A stretch of DNA of 64,000 nucleotides, taken from positions 310,001 to 374,000 of the forward strand of contig JAQFWX010000003.1 of the NCBI GenBank assembly GCA_027605045.1, in the 5' to 3' direction. Below the pieces are notes generated by a model. That model was not told the origin of the DNA, did not search any database, and worked only from the letters and a program-made list of their open reading frames with translations. Numbering within the stretch: position 1 is the first letter of the stretch; every line of letters starts with the position of its first letter. Source of the DNA: Phallus indusiatus. Taxonomy: Eukaryota; Basidiomycota; Agaricomycetes; Phallales; Phallaceae. A program made the translations under genes and the position numbers. Below are positions 1 to 12,700 of the stretch, piece by piece.

Positions 1-1311
1 GAAGAAGAGGGCGAACTTCGTTCCGCTAGTCAAGGATTCTGCGCAAATACAGCTAGCTCAAGTCCTCTTCCTTGGGCTGAGGGTCTTGATCTTGAATCAA
101 CAGCTTCATCCGCGATATCCGAAAGTAGAAAAAGAGGGAGAGAGGAGGAAAACAGCTGGGAAGCAGAAGCCCGGAATAGATGCGTTTCTCGGACTTCAAC
201 AATCTCGACGTCTCCTAGCGAAGAGCCTTCCGAGCCGGAGAGTACATTTTCTGTATCCCCTTTGATACCAGAAGATGATAGACATTCCGCGAAAATCAAA
301 CGCCATAGGTTAGTCCTATTTTTATTTATTTGCATACTTTAGTAACAAGAAATCAGGGTCGCCAATGCTTTTGAGAACGAGTTAGATCACACCTATGCCT
401 TCGAATCCCCCGAAACACATCTTCTCGGATTATGGGACTTCCCTTTCACATTCTCAACCCCTTTAGATTCGCTAACGATACTCTCCCCGGAAATTCTTGA
501 AAATTATACTGAATCCGCACCTTCCAACTGTACGTTCTCGGCTGCATCAAACAAGCGTACTCGATCACAATTCGAAACGTCCGACTTTATACCATCCAAA
601 AAGCCCAAACAGGACCACGACCTGCAAGCGACAACGCTAGAATTCAACACACCAGTATCGACAGATATGGGAAGTGAAAGCAGTTCTTCAATAACAAACG
701 ACCAGGAAATACGCTTATGCCGGGCCGAACTCGCGCATCCAAATGTCCATGAGGTAGATATATCACCTCCAGACGAGTCATGGGAGTTAGACGTCAATTT
801 GTTTGACTGGGCTTCATTTATGAATGGTTTTGCCGGCGACGGTTTGCTCGAAACGTCGGATGGTACCCACACCCACCAAGAGGAGGAGCTCGATTTATCT
901 CTTACTTTCCTACAAGACATAATGTCTCCAGAATTGGACGAGCAAGAATTGCATCCAGGCGATTCACCCATTTTTACCGCCGATTCTGATGTGGGTTCAT
1001 CACCTTTATTCGATCAACACGAATATATTCAAGGCAACTCGAGCAATCACGTCCACTGCAAAGGCGGTATAGGACAATCCAAATGCAGGAGTCATGGCCT
1101 GGGAGATCAACACGGAGATACTCTGTCACCGTCAAAGGACTTCCTTAACCAGACACAATTTGGCTCAGAGTTCTCATCCAACTCCGAGTCCTTCGAACAA
1201 GCTGCCGAAGAGCTGAGAAACCTCCTTTTGGAGTGGAGTTCGGCGAGCCTTGGTGATAATCTCGAAAGTCCTCCAATAGGCGTATTTGTTGACAGCAAAA
1301 CACGGCCGTAA
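1..1311 (+). CDS. C-terminal part of an acidic, Ser-rich nuclear-type protein (possible HD mating-type factor); 5' end outside window
   Basis: The open frame starts at base 1, so the N-terminus lies outside the window. Exon 1 runs 1-308, a GT-AG intron spans 309-356, and exon 2 runs 357-1311 to a TAA stop; the visible part is about 420 residues. It is rich in Ser, Glu, Asp and Pro, with basic stretches that could be nuclear localisation signals (SRKRGREEE, KIKRHR, PSKKPKQ). No catalytic domain is visible. The composition fits the disordered C-terminal half of a transcription factor. It lies about 2 kb from the stop of the MIP gene, with one F-box gene between. MIP flanks the homeodomain HD1/HD2 (A) mating locus in many Agaricomycetes, so an HD protein tail is a positional inference only. 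The homeodomain itself, if present, is outside the window. Confidence 0.6.
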
Positions 1312-1615
1312 CATTTATTTAAAATTTATGTATTATTCATTCCTAACTTAGTGTCAACTTGGTTGTAAGTTTGAAGAGAATTTAGCAGTTTGAAATTACC
1401 TACTTAATTTTGCGAACATAACCGAACAAACCCACCGAAAATAGGATAATTGGTTGAGAAAAACTTTTTTTGGACGAAGTTCCGGTTCAGGATCATCAAG
1501 TCGTCACGCGACGTCTGTCACCATGTCACAGTCGCCGCCATATACTTAATGGCACTGAGAACTTTGAACTATCAACCGTTGATTTCCTAGCAGCTCGTCA
1601 ATTTTCAAAACGAAC
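1312..1615. other. Intergenic, 304 bp
   Basis: This stretch separates the stop of the Ser-rich protein from the start of the F-box gene, both on the plus strand. It should hold the terminator of the first and the promoter of the second. It is AT-rich around 1312-1360 and carries no convincing ORF or RNA gene. Confidence 0.5.
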
Positions 1616-3257
1616 ATGGCCAACTTTTTGAATCTACCCGAGGACATTCTTCTGGAGATTTGCTATCATCTGGACATGGAAGATGTTTTTTCTTTGCAAA
1701 CGGCAAGTCTTTCTAAAGGAGTATCGCCTTATGTCCGATAGCAGGGCTGACGTTTACTTTAGGTTAATCGTCGTATTTACAACTTTACGAACTCCCGTCA
1801 TATTTGGTATACGTTTACCTTCAACTTGTGTAATCGTATTCCGCTGGCTCTTCCTCCTTTTCGCCCTCGCATTAGCTTTTCTACCGAAGAGCTGCAATCA
1901 TTCTGCCGACGTGGTCTCCGATTAGAAAACACCTGGCGCAGCGAGTCTCCTTCCCCATGGAGACAACCTCGATACCTTGAGCTCTCTGAGAAAGATGATA
2001 GCGTTATGATGCTGCGGCTGTTACCGGGTGGTAGATTCTTCCTGGTTGTCACTATCAAAGGAAAACTTACCTGTCGTGACTTACGGGACGGACGGAATGT
2101 TGGCGAGTGCGAGCACGGGGGTAATAAAGTACATAGCATTGACGTTGATGTGGTGGAAGATGGTAAAAGCATGGTTCTGGCAATTTCCGTTGATCAATCG
2201 CGTGACGATATGTAAGTAAATGAAAATCAGTCTCTTGGAAAACGTCTACTCATGATCGAATAATTAGGAGACCTCAGATGTCCATATGGTTCATGTCATG
2301 CGCATCGTGGTCACTGAGGATGCTACATTAGGCCCGAGCGTAAAGTTCGTTCATATCATGTCTTCGCCGTGGGATCAGCCGTGGTGGATCGTGTCCTTGG
2401 AGGGAGATGTAGTGGCCGCCTATTCATGCATTCTCGAGGATAAACCTTTAAGCCAGTTCGTTGTTTGGATTGCAAATTGGAGGACTGCGACAGCAGCAGT
2501 GATTCATTTACCTCAATCTATCATACCTGTACGTTCTTCAACTTTTAAGGAAGAAGCTTATCTCACTTATTTGCATCAGCTGGAAACCTGGCCAACCTTA
2601 CAAGTTGTAGGGGATCAAATCATTATACACGAAGAGCGTGGTGGTAATCCGGCTTCCATTGTGTTTCCCGTCCCCGATACTTTATTCTCCACCGAGACTG
2701 CGGATCCCTTACCTCAGGTCAAGATTACCCCTACCCTGATTTTACGAGGAGATCGTTTAGACAATGCGTATCAGACGCGGTTCTCCAAGATATGGAGAAA
2801 TACTTGTCCCCGTTCCGCTTCCATTCGCCCAATATCATTATTCTCTATATCTGCTATGCCTGACGACGAATCACGTCGTACTATCAAAGTTCAAACATTT
2901 GAACCATTTCCTACACCCGATATAACCAAGTCGTCTGCTGAAACATCTCGCACGCCTATTCCACGTTCGAAATATTGGACTCGGTCAGCTGTTGTCCCAT
3001 TCGGAGAAGATGGAGTGCGGTTTACCTTCTGTCTCGGTCGATATGGATCCTTTCCCATTTGGATTGAAGAAGATAGCCAAGCTGACTTACATCTTATGGG
3101 CTTGTTTACCGACCATAAAAATAGGGATACTTATGTCAGGCGGTTAGCAGCACCCGAAGGCGTCGACCTCAACATGTTACAATGTTTGGACTTTGACGAT
3201 GCCGAAGGGATACTAGGCGGGGTCACCGATCGGGGTGTATGGATTATTGAATACTAA
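1616..3257 (+). CDS. F-box protein, Agaricomycete type
   Basis: Exon 1 (1616-1702) encodes the start of an F-box: LPEDILLEICYHLDMEDVFSL. Exon 2 (1763-2211) continues it with VNRRIYNFTNSRHIWY, the usual second half of the motif. The first intron (1703-1762) has a GC donor (GCAAGT), a CTGAC branch site and an AG acceptor. Exon 3 (2268-3257) ends in a beta-rich region like the C-termini of the large fungal F-box family (GILGGVTDRGVWIIEY). F-box proteins recruit substrates to SCF ubiquitin ligases through Skp1; the substrate is unknown. No GT-AG pair joins exons 2 and 3 in frame: the donor at 2212 leaves two bases while the acceptor at 2267 needs none. With one base added the protein is 508 residues. 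It may carry a sequencing indel or be broken. Confidence 0.72.
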
Positions 3258-3453
3258 CGAACTTCTCATGGATAAGTTATGTTTTTTTGTTTCTTTCGCT
3301 CTGTAGGTACATAATCCTACCAATCAAAACCAGAATGTACTTCATATAACACTGTCTTTTTTCCCAACTGGTTCCTTTTTTGGTTGTTGTTGCATAACAT
3401 CGATGTATATTAGATATCTTGGGGTATATATTTTCCAGGCTGTAACGGTTGAA

Positions 3454-5908
3454 TCAATAACGAGCAGTAGTAGCGACATCATCCACAACGCTCCACTCTC
3501 CAACTTTCTGCATTGCATCCGTATCTCCGCGTTTTAGCTCCGGAGTGTCCAAAACATTGGCTATCATTTCCCATGGATCACGACCTCCCCCGTGAATCAA
3601 GACTTCCTGCTTGTATTTTTCTCCCATTTCTCGGTCAAGTGGTTTTAATTGGAATAGCTGTTGCCAAATACGACTGGCTATAGCCCGGTCAAGCATGTAT
3701 GAGTAGTACGTAGCACCGTAAGTAAATAGATGTCCAAATTGAGTCTGCCAGGACGTCCCCGGAACATATGGTATCGGACTATAGGTATTCTGAAGCTCAG
3801 CGAACGTCTTTGTAGAATCGAATTTGGCGTCGAACGCAAGACCAGAGTGATATTCCTGATCTAGCAAAGCAAGTAAAACTTGCGTGTGGCTATCGAGAAC
3901 GGCAAAGCTAGTATCGGGATTCGAGGGATATACGGGACCATTGGGGTTTTCAACAAACTTCGACAAGACTTCCGAAGATGTCATAAAGTATTCCATGAGA
4001 ATAGACGGTAATTCGACGAAGTCCGTAGCGCATCTAGTTCCGGAAACGTTATGATACTCCGTTAGGGCCATCATGGCTAGTACATAATTCAGCTCAATTG
4101 GGAAGAAAGATAAAACAGTCTGCACTCACAATGTAATGCATGTCCCATTTCATGACATACTGTCAAAACTTCGTGCCAATTTAAAAACGTATATTCATGT
4201 CCTGTAAGGGGATGCGCGATTTCAAACAATAAAACCACGATCGGAAGTTGGTATGTTCCAAGGCGACCTTTAACTTTATAGCGATTGAACGGCAGTAACT
4301 CCCGCAGGGCTTCAAGGTTAACACCCTTGGATAACTCCTCTTCAGTGAAATCGCCATACTCATCATCTTCGTCAGTTCTCCGTGAACAAACAACAGTGTA
4401 ATGCGCAGAGCCCGTAGCCTTGTTCGAGCGACGGTATAGATCGATGTAGACCCAGCCCAATAAACCTTGATCTTCATGAATGACTTCAAGTTTGCGTACA
4501 TCTTTGTGCCAAGCTTCGCCTTGTAAAATTTCGGCGGGACGTAGTGTAACGCCGTAGAGACTGCGAAACAGCCGAGATAATCCGACGAAGACATTGCCTG
4601 GCGTCAGCAATGGCATGGGAATGTGTGGAGCAACCGATAGGTGTGGTGTGAAGGTCTCCCGGTCCCATCCCAATATTTGGGGAGTTTCAGGTAAACCTAG
4701 TGTCCGCTTCTTTAGTCGCGCCATAGAAGAAACAACCTCGTTCACTCGAGGTCTCAGATTAGCCATTCTAGTGTCAAGGAATCGTCGAACATTCTCTACC
4801 ACAAGTAGCAGGTTTTAGCTTCATGAAGAAACGGCTAGTCCAAAAAATCTTACTTACCAGGAGATTTGGCCATTTTATCATCAAGGACCATATGCGCAAA
4901 GCTTTGTTTCCCGCTCATATGAGCTAAATCAGCTCTTGCCTTCAACAAGCGATGTAGATTTTCCAGTTGCTTTGACGAACTTGAATTACTAGCTACGAAA
5001 ACTTTCCTTCTGGCGAGTTCTTCTTTGGCACTCTGCATGACCAATTCTGCCTCGGAGGAATGTGGGTGAACCTTCACAGGTTCTCTATGGCTCTTCATTT
5101 TCAGGCGAAAGAGCTGTGGATCGTTTCCCTGAAAGTCATCTGGCCGTAGTATAGCAGGGGGTCGAGGTTTTCCTGCCTCGGCGAGAAAGGTTCTTCCAAG
5201 GGAGATGATTTCAGATGATAGAGCTATGAACTTTTCTCTACTCTGTGGAGAAAGATCCAAGCCTGATCTGACAAAATCCCGCCAGAAGCTGAGCGCAGCT
5301 CGGTGTTCTTCTTGGGACATACTCTTAACGATGTTTTCATTCGACAAGACAATTTTCAAAGCCTAGATAAAAAAATGATAAGGCAATGAGTGGTACAAAC
5401 ATGAATCACAAACAGCCACGCACCCCTGAAAGACCGGTATGTGTATTCAAAACAGCAATAAACTCACAAAGCATTTCATACGCCTCATTTGCACTAGTGA
5501 CCCAATCTGGATCAGGATGTGCGCTGCGCACAAGTTCAGCGAGGTCTACGATGCTGCATAATGTATCACTTAGTCGGTCAAGGTTTTTCACGACTTTGCG
5601 CAGCTCCGAGGAGATGACGGAGCTTTGCAAATCCTATCCACCAGTTTATTAGCTCGAAATAATGTTAACGACGCTGCATCCTTGAACTGGGTATGATGCC
5701 GTAGAAGGGGGTGATGGAATAAACCAGTTGAGAAACGGGACCCATCCGAGGAGGCGAGGTTTGAATTTTTGAATTCGTCAAAGTGTTTGGCGAGTGCCTG
5801 CTCATCGGGGGTATAGTTGGAAACAGAATTAAAGGAAATCTCGCGATGTACAAATCGAGGTTTAGCTACACGCAGGCATCCTTGGGACCTGAAAAAGCTT
5901 GAGAGCAT
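3454..5908 (-). CDS. OCT1: Mitochondrial intermediate peptidase (M3 zinc metallopeptidase)
   Basis: This is the octapeptidyl peptidase that trims imported precursors in the mitochondrial matrix after the main processing peptidase. Exons on the minus strand are 5908-5424, 5362-4858, 4795-4130 and 4076-3454. The zinc site [11 protein letters not shown] is split across the last junction (4130/4076), and the flanking segments match M3 peptidases ([16 protein letters not shown]). The N-terminus [19 protein letters not shown] is a plausible matrix targeting signal. Length is about 759 residues if the frame is repaired, normal for the family. Within the first exon the frame jumps near 5604-5612: the upstream frame gives ICKAPSSP and the downstream frame gives [14 protein letters not shown]. 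One missing base explains it, and no intron can. In many Agaricomycetes this gene borders the homeodomain mating-type locus. Confidence 0.93.
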
Positions 5909-6136
5909 TTAGTACCGTTTACGTAAGAGAGTTCCGATAACTACTTAGGAATTTGACAAGAACTAATAAATAGTAGAAAATACAAATTATATTTGTAAAA
6001 ATGTAAATGTAAAATACAGTACGTTTTGGAAATGATGGGAAGTTGACAAAGTACCGAAAGGAAATAAACTCGAAGGAAAGCTGAAATCAGATGCTACAAT
6101 CGTTAGCCTCAGAGTGATTCCCTCGGGACACTCTCG

Positions 6137-8323
6137 CTACGAAGTGACAGGGGATAAGCCTACAGTTCCATTTGTACCATTTATCGAACTGTTTTCTGCA
6201 GTAATTGTTACCATAGCGTCATTTCCCCTGTCCGCTTCTGGACTGGTCGACGTTGGAATGTCTGTTGTCCCTGTTGAAGCTCCGTTCGTGTTCATCATGA
6301 ACACTGCTGAGGATGTAGCATCTGATTCTTCTCGGGGTTTCTCAGGTATCGCAGTGCCAGGTATAGGTTCTACTGCATAGAACCAGTATTTGCTCTTCTT
6401 CTTGCCAGCAACTTGGGGGACAGCAATTTCATTCGGTCGAAGAGCCGTGGCTTTTGGTGGTTCTGGTGGAGCATCAAGGTCCATGATTTCTTCGTGCAGT
6501 GAAGGTGTGGCAGAGCTAACTGTACGGGGACGCTTGACTGGGGGCTGATAATCGAAAGTGTCGTCAGCAGCGGGTCCTAATCGAGCGGATCGTCGCTCGC
6601 CACGCCATTCTGCCTGTGAAGTATGAGCTTTGCTACCGGAAGCTGTTGTGCGCGTGGATCGACGTCTTTCAGCTCCAGCCAAAGCCGCCGCCCGCTGCGG
6701 ACGACCACGCGATTTTCCGACGCCGTTCTTATAGTTATATTCGTCGTCTTCCGACATAGCATCATCGTTGATGAAATCTGCTTCATCATCCATACGGTCT
6801 TCATACGTATCGTCAATGAAGTCTTCCTCTTCATCTTCCTAGGAGACTAGTTAGGATGATTTTGATGTAAAAAAACTTGGGATATATACTTCGTCTTCGC
6901 CATTGTAATACACATAGTCTGGTTTTTTTGAAACTCTGCGCGTTCGTGGACCTCTTAGACTCATTTCCGCAATCTGAGCGGCGGCCATTTGTTTTTGTAG
7001 CAGTTTTTTCTTAGACTTGGCAATTTTCTGGATGATTAAATTCGTGTAAATGTAAATAATAACCCCAAACGTTAAGTTTTCGTTTTCTTACCTGCACCTC
7101 TTGGTCTACTAGCTCTATTCTGCTCTCTAGTTGTTTTATTAGTGCGAAATGGGCTGCATCAGTTTTCGGTCTCTTCGCCCCACTTTTTGGAGGAGAAGGT
7201 GAATTGTCTTTGAGGTCTTCAATGACTTTTAAGTACTCCTCCTTTGTCGAAGAAACTTTAGTAAAAGTCGCAGTAACTTTCCATGGGTTTGTGGACACAT
7301 AAAGCCGGGGAGAAGCTAAATACAAGGATAAAAACGCGTCAGAAACACCAAGATATGAGGCTCATGAAAGAATGTAATGAAAAAAATAGATTGTATAAGT
7401 CATTTAGACTTTCGTCTCGCGTCCAGTGTCACTTGGTCATGTCGAGAACAGATACGGTATAGAGAAGAAAAAGAGAAGAATGTTCTTACAATCGACCGCC
7501 CAATATCGTGTCTTTTTCACGTCTTGCCCTAATGGAACCATCATTAGCTTCTTCTTAGAGTACGGATCGTCGTCTGGAAGCTGCTGTGTCTCTTGAGCAA
7601 TCTCCTGGTTTGTTTTCTTGTGTTTCATATGAACAACGCCCCAAGCACGGTCTATGAGTCCTTTGATCTCTACGCTGTGACTAAGTTGCCATTCGACAAG
7701 CTGGCGAAGGATACGAAGCTAACGCGATATGCAGGAGGGGGTTAACGCGTAGTACAGATGTCGAAGAAACAAGCGAAGGTACCTTCATAGACCAATCCAA
7801 CCCAAAGAAATCGGCTTTTTCGAATGGATCAACATTTCTCATCATAGCTTCATCCCAGAAGATAGACATTTCCCCTTTACTGAACATCTCCGCGAAGTAA
7901 GCTGATACCGTGCTCGAAATAATGTCTGGGCTGGGAGGAGTTTGGAGGATGAACCGCCTGATGCAACGCACACGTGGAATTTACACTCACCTTATATTAC
8001 GCGTTTGTGGTCGCAAATTGAGCATAAATCGTGCTAGAGTTTGTTCGAGTATATGATGCGGTTCATTGAACAGAAGCGCCTCTTCCAAGCTGGATAACGA
8101 CGTTGGGTGCACAATAGTCAGACACGGAGTAAACCGGCAAGATCGTATCCAATACTAACTCTGAAACAGCATCCAGACCTTCTACTTCTTGTTTTATTTT
8201 GGTGAATTTGCATATGAAAGAATAGATGAATGCTGTTTCCCAACGGTCGGCTGGATGAGTTGCAGTAGACGGTGGACAAATATGGCCCTTCTTAGGTTCA
8301 TCTCCTCTGCTCAAAGGTGCCAT
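6137..8323 (-). CDS. WHIM/DDT-like chromatin-associated protein
   Basis: Six exons: 8323-7991, 7912-7783, 7718-7490, 7315-7092, 7027-6890 and 6838-6137, about 584 residues. The N-terminal half has a helical region (WETAFIYSFICKFTKI, then NEPHHILEQTLARFMLNLRP) followed by LRILRQLVEWQLSHSVEIKG, which resembles WHIM motifs of ISWI-associated remodelling factors. A segment RYWAVDSSPRLYVSTNPWK follows, then a coiled-coil-like stretch. The C-terminal third is acidic and basic by turns (GKSRGRPQRAAAL, PPVKRPRT) and looks disordered and nuclear. The exact family is uncertain; it could be an RSF1-like or other fungal remodelling subunit. Near 8105-8107 the frame jumps by one base at a GGG run (CCC on the coding strand): upstream DYCAP, downstream TSLSSLEEALLFNEPHH. 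Confidence 0.7.
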
Positions 8324-8606
8324 TTTATTAGAATGAGTTAGGAAATAAGATGTTAGAGGATGAACGAGAAGAGGAACTTCGTCGCTGACAAGAGTGGATG
8401 CAGGTCACCGACAAGGATTGGGTATGGGCGTTTTGAGGAAGATGTTCCTAACCTTATCCATCGGCTTTTCATTTCAAAATTCCCACAAATTGATGATTTT
8501 AAGAAGTTATAAGGACACAAGAGTATATTAGAGGGTAAATAAGGACATCAAAGCGTTATGACTACATAATACACAGGAAGGTATAAACAAGAGTGTAACG
8601 AGTGTT

Positions 8607-9179
8607 TTAACCGGGTCCAACCTAACAGGAAAAAGGAAAAGGCTAAGGACACCAGAGACGGAAAGGTGAAACGCAAAAGGGTACTTACTTTGGGGATGTC
8701 ATGGTGCTCACTAAGAGCTTCCAGCTTGTTGTTAAACTCGTTAACACGCTCTTTGTGAGTTTTGGTAGCGACTTTAGAAATCTTCTTCTCGAGCTGCAAA
8801 GACGTAAGCATAAAAAAACCTTTAAGAAGAGAAACGCATGCATATCAGCCGGCGCTATAGCTCACCCTTTCTCGCTGAGCGGCTTCAAACCTTTTCTCGG
8901 CTTCTGTTTTATTTACAGCAGCCACGGGGACCTCTGGCTCCTTTAACATGGACGTGCCACCTCCATCAATGGAATTTGTGCCAGTTTCTTGCAACCGAGA
9001 CCGGGCAATATCGCCCTTGTCTTTCTCTCTCGATTTAGATGACTTTTTCTTTCTAAATAGAATGCAATCGGCTATGCAGTGTAGATATAATGAAAATAAT
9101 CTCACTTTTTCTTTATCGAGCCTTCGATAACTCCTTTAAGCTTGAGGGACCCCCCAGGCTGAAAGTCATAATCGGACAT
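8607..9179 (-). CDS. FAM32A-like protein (spliceosome-associated)
   Basis: Four exons: 9179-9106, 9052-8866, 8793-8689 and a 15-nt last exon 8621-8607, giving 126 residues. The start MSDYDFQPGGSLKLKG followed by a lysine run, and the end THKERVNEFNNKLEAL...HHDIPKVGPG, match the short FAM32A family, whose human member is found in catalytic spliceosomes. The last exon encodes only VGPG and the stop, joined to K at 8689/8621, which restores the conserved C-terminus. The total of 381 nt keeps the frame. The middle is charged and low in complexity. Its start faces COG1 across a 550-bp divergent gap. Confidence 0.88.
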
Positions 9180-9729
9180 CGTCCTGAGTCGAAGACAAGA
9201 GTAGTTTCGTACGTGACATGAACCGTCACGAACCCATATTTTCGACAAAAATATATGCCAGTTCAAGGAGAAACGTGGCTGTTGACGAGGCTAACATGAT
9301 TCTGTGCAAACATGCCAAAATCAGAGCAGTTCCGTTATCGAGCATGGGGTCCGTTTCGTAATTTGCTTGATGCACAGGACGTGAAAAGATGGGGGTGAAG
9401 CGAGTGTCAACAATTTTTATATCTCCAGAAACACTAAAAAATTAACATTTTGAGCTGCTTTAAATCTCATGACGCGGAAAAATACACAAAACCAATCAAC
9501 CTGCGATAATCGATGGTGAAGGCCCTCAAGTGGAAATCATATCCATACCTGAATTTATTTTAATGAAAGTGGGTGGGATTTATCAGTTCCAGCTGTGGAA
9601 ACTAAGATATACCGACTGCATGATATGACATGCTGATCCATATAGTTCTGAATTTTTTAAACAGCAGAAGAGATGATGTACTGGTGAGAAAAAGGTCCCA
9701 CTTCAAATGTCCGGCGCTTAGCATCAAAC
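9180..9729. promoter_or_regulatory. Divergent promoter region, 550 bp
   Basis: The starts of the FAM32A-like gene (9179, minus) and COG1 (9730, plus) face away from this stretch, so it should contain both promoters. No ORF or RNA gene is convincing here, and no specific transcription-factor site was recognised. Confidence 0.45.
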
Positions 9730-12700
9730 ATGGTTAACGAGCGGCGAAATAGGTCGTACTCTTCGACCACTACGCTGACAGGCAATAACTTTCAAGCAGC
9801 GAGTCCAATTATATCTAATCTACTGTCTTCGCCAAATACAAAACATCCGAAATCTGTTAAGGCAACAGAGCTTGATTTTACCAATGTCCATCCAGACACC
9901 CTATTCGTCAAGTACTCTGTCTCCGAAATCAAGGCAATCCAAATCAAATTAAAGTCTGTCCAAAACCCTCCTTTAACTGAAAGGATAATTATCTAACAAT
10001 CTGTAGAGCTGAGGCCGATGCAAAGCAAGAAGAATTGAGGTTGATGGTCGGGTACGTGAAGCTTCGGCCGTGGCCTGCACTGTAGTTTACCTTTGATCTT
10101 GAAAGTATAGAGAACGATATCGTGATTTATTGCAGGCCTCTACTTCCATTATTTCCATGTCCGAGTCCTCCCAACGAGTTGTTGACTCTCTACGCCAAAT
10201 GAAAAGAATTACGTCTTCAGTGCAAGATTATGAACCACCTCGTATTGCAGAACAAGGACCAGAAGGTTGGTTTTTGTTTCTGATTATTTTTTTTTTGATT
10301 TCAGCTTTGCTGAGTACGACCAGATGACTATCTGAAAGTTCTACGCTCTCTTGCGGCGCATTTGAAGTTGTTACTCGATACTCCCGAATCCATGTGGCGT
10401 TTTTTGGAACGGAAGGAATATCTGAATGCGGCTTGGTTGTTCTTGTTGTCTAGAGTCGTTCATCGTGCTTTGACGAGTGAAGATTTAGCAGAAATTTCTT
10501 GGAGTAAGGCTGGTGTAAATATCCAAGTACGTTTTGAATTGTTCAATTGACTGTTTTACTCACTTTCATTCCATCTAGACGCAGTTCCCGCTCGCACAGA
10601 GACAATGGGGCATAATTCATCAATTTCGTGCCCAAATAGCTCATCGAGCCACCCAGTCCCTCAAAGAGATTTCAGTCACCTCAGACGTATGAACCAATGT
10701 TTTTCTATCGTATTTTTCCTCATACTATTTCCCTTCCAGACAATGTGCACAACTTTGCTTAGCTTGCATCTCCTCAACTCCCTCCCTTTGACTGAAACCT
10801 TGTCAGCCCTCCTCTCTGAACGAAGTAGGATGCTCAATACCTCATTGAACAACCAGTTGCAATCTAGTCCTATAACTGGCGAAGACAAACCCAAAGCACC
10901 CTCGAAACGCAAAGTCTTCGTCAATAACTTACAAAAAACTCTCTTGGATGTCGTTGAAGTCATATGCGGTACGATATGCATTGCTAGGGACATTTTTCAG
11001 GTGGACGAGGACATGGCGCATTCTATGATTGAACAACATCTGAAAGGTTTCCAATCAAGCGATCCGTCCAAGCCGCTGGTCACGACGGCTTCCTTGATTT
11101 CTACTCTGCCTTCTTCAGCTCACCTCTTAGTGCTTCCCCGGAAAATACTGACGTATAAACCTTATATCGATTTGACTTCAACCAGCACTCGTGTTGACCC
11201 TCTCGTGCTCGATTCCAAATTGTCCTCTTGGTTTGAAGTTGCCCTGGAATCTTTCGGCGGGAAAATTCTAGACTGGTTGCGTGATTTAGTAAATATCAAT
11301 GAAGTATGGTCAACCAGAACGAAAATCTTGGATCGCTTAAAAACTGCCCGTCGGCTGAAGGAATCCGAGAAGACTAGTCTACAAGGCGTGGTGAATAATG
11401 GCGTTCGAGTGCGAATCATCCAGATTTTGAACATGGGGCTGGAGAGTTTAGAAAATATTGTGCAAAGAAGTTTGCAGAAGATTCTCCGAACAATCAAGGA
11501 TAATGGCGCTCGATCGTTGGGTAAGCTTTGTCTTTCTTGTCATCTCTATAAGCTAACTACTTTCAGATGCCGACCCATCTTCACTAATGTTTTCTTCATC
11601 GGAGTTGCCATCTATGATTGAACTAGAGGACAGCTCAGCTATATCACCTTTCCCCCGGTATAAAGCTACAATGAGACATCGCATTGAAGGCCGGACTCCG
11701 CTCTTGCTCGATGTCCAAGAAAACATTGAATCACAAGCATCTGAGATCGAAGCGGATATGAACATTATACAACAGTCGAATGACGAAGCACAGTAAGTCC
11801 CCCTTGTTTGCTGGGTTGAAGGACTCAATGCTTACTTATTTAGAACCATCCAGCGGCAGCTTATGGAGTCATATCAAGAATCCTTGCTGTCGTCTTCACT
11901 GAGGTTATCTGGAATCTTCGAGACGTTCGTACAGAGTGAACTCGCAGCTGATGTTCATAACTTGGATATTTTCATGGGCCGATTGTGCTATCATCTATTG
12001 CGCTCCCAATTTCTACAAGCGCTGCGATTTACCTCCTTATCTGATCAAAGTATGTCTTTTCAGCGATTAGCGTTACCTATTTTTAATCAATGAAACAGCA
12101 CTAGTGGATACTTTACTTCGTTTGCAAGATCAATGCATTGACTCTTGGCGAAGCAAAGCTGTCTCAAAAGCCCTCTCTGCATACGAAGAGATGTTCGCCA
12201 CATCTGACGATCAATGTACGTGTTGTTGATTTCGTGCGCTACTACAGCATTTAATAATAGATGGATCATTTCAGCTGCTTCTTTACCCAGTCAACCATCA
12301 AGTTGTCTCATGACCGCCCTATTGACAATCAACTCATCGCTCAATGAACTTGGTCTCCCCAAACACGAGATTGCTTCCAAGAAAATTCTCAAAAAACTGC
12401 TCGCATCGTTTGGGTCAGCTGTTGCAAAGAACATTTCAGTTGAAAATATAACGTGGCATCCAAAACAACTTCAGGTCCTCTGGGACATGACGTTTTTTTC
12501 ACGTTTACAGCCTGGGCTGAATGAGGGAAATTCCTCACTAGCAGAAACATTAATGTCCGCAAAAGCCAAGGTAATCCACTCATAAAAATCACCCGACATA
12601 AACTAACATTGTATCTAGTTGGAATCTATGCCCAATGACAGATTCCCTGACGCCATGTCTTGCTTAGATCGGTCTACATCAGCGTACTTGCTTCGTTCAC

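Noticed and set aside
6114..6850. Plus-strand open frames over the WHIM-like gene tail
   Set aside because: They are antisense to a well-supported exon, have no splice context, and look like complements of the low-complexity coding strand.
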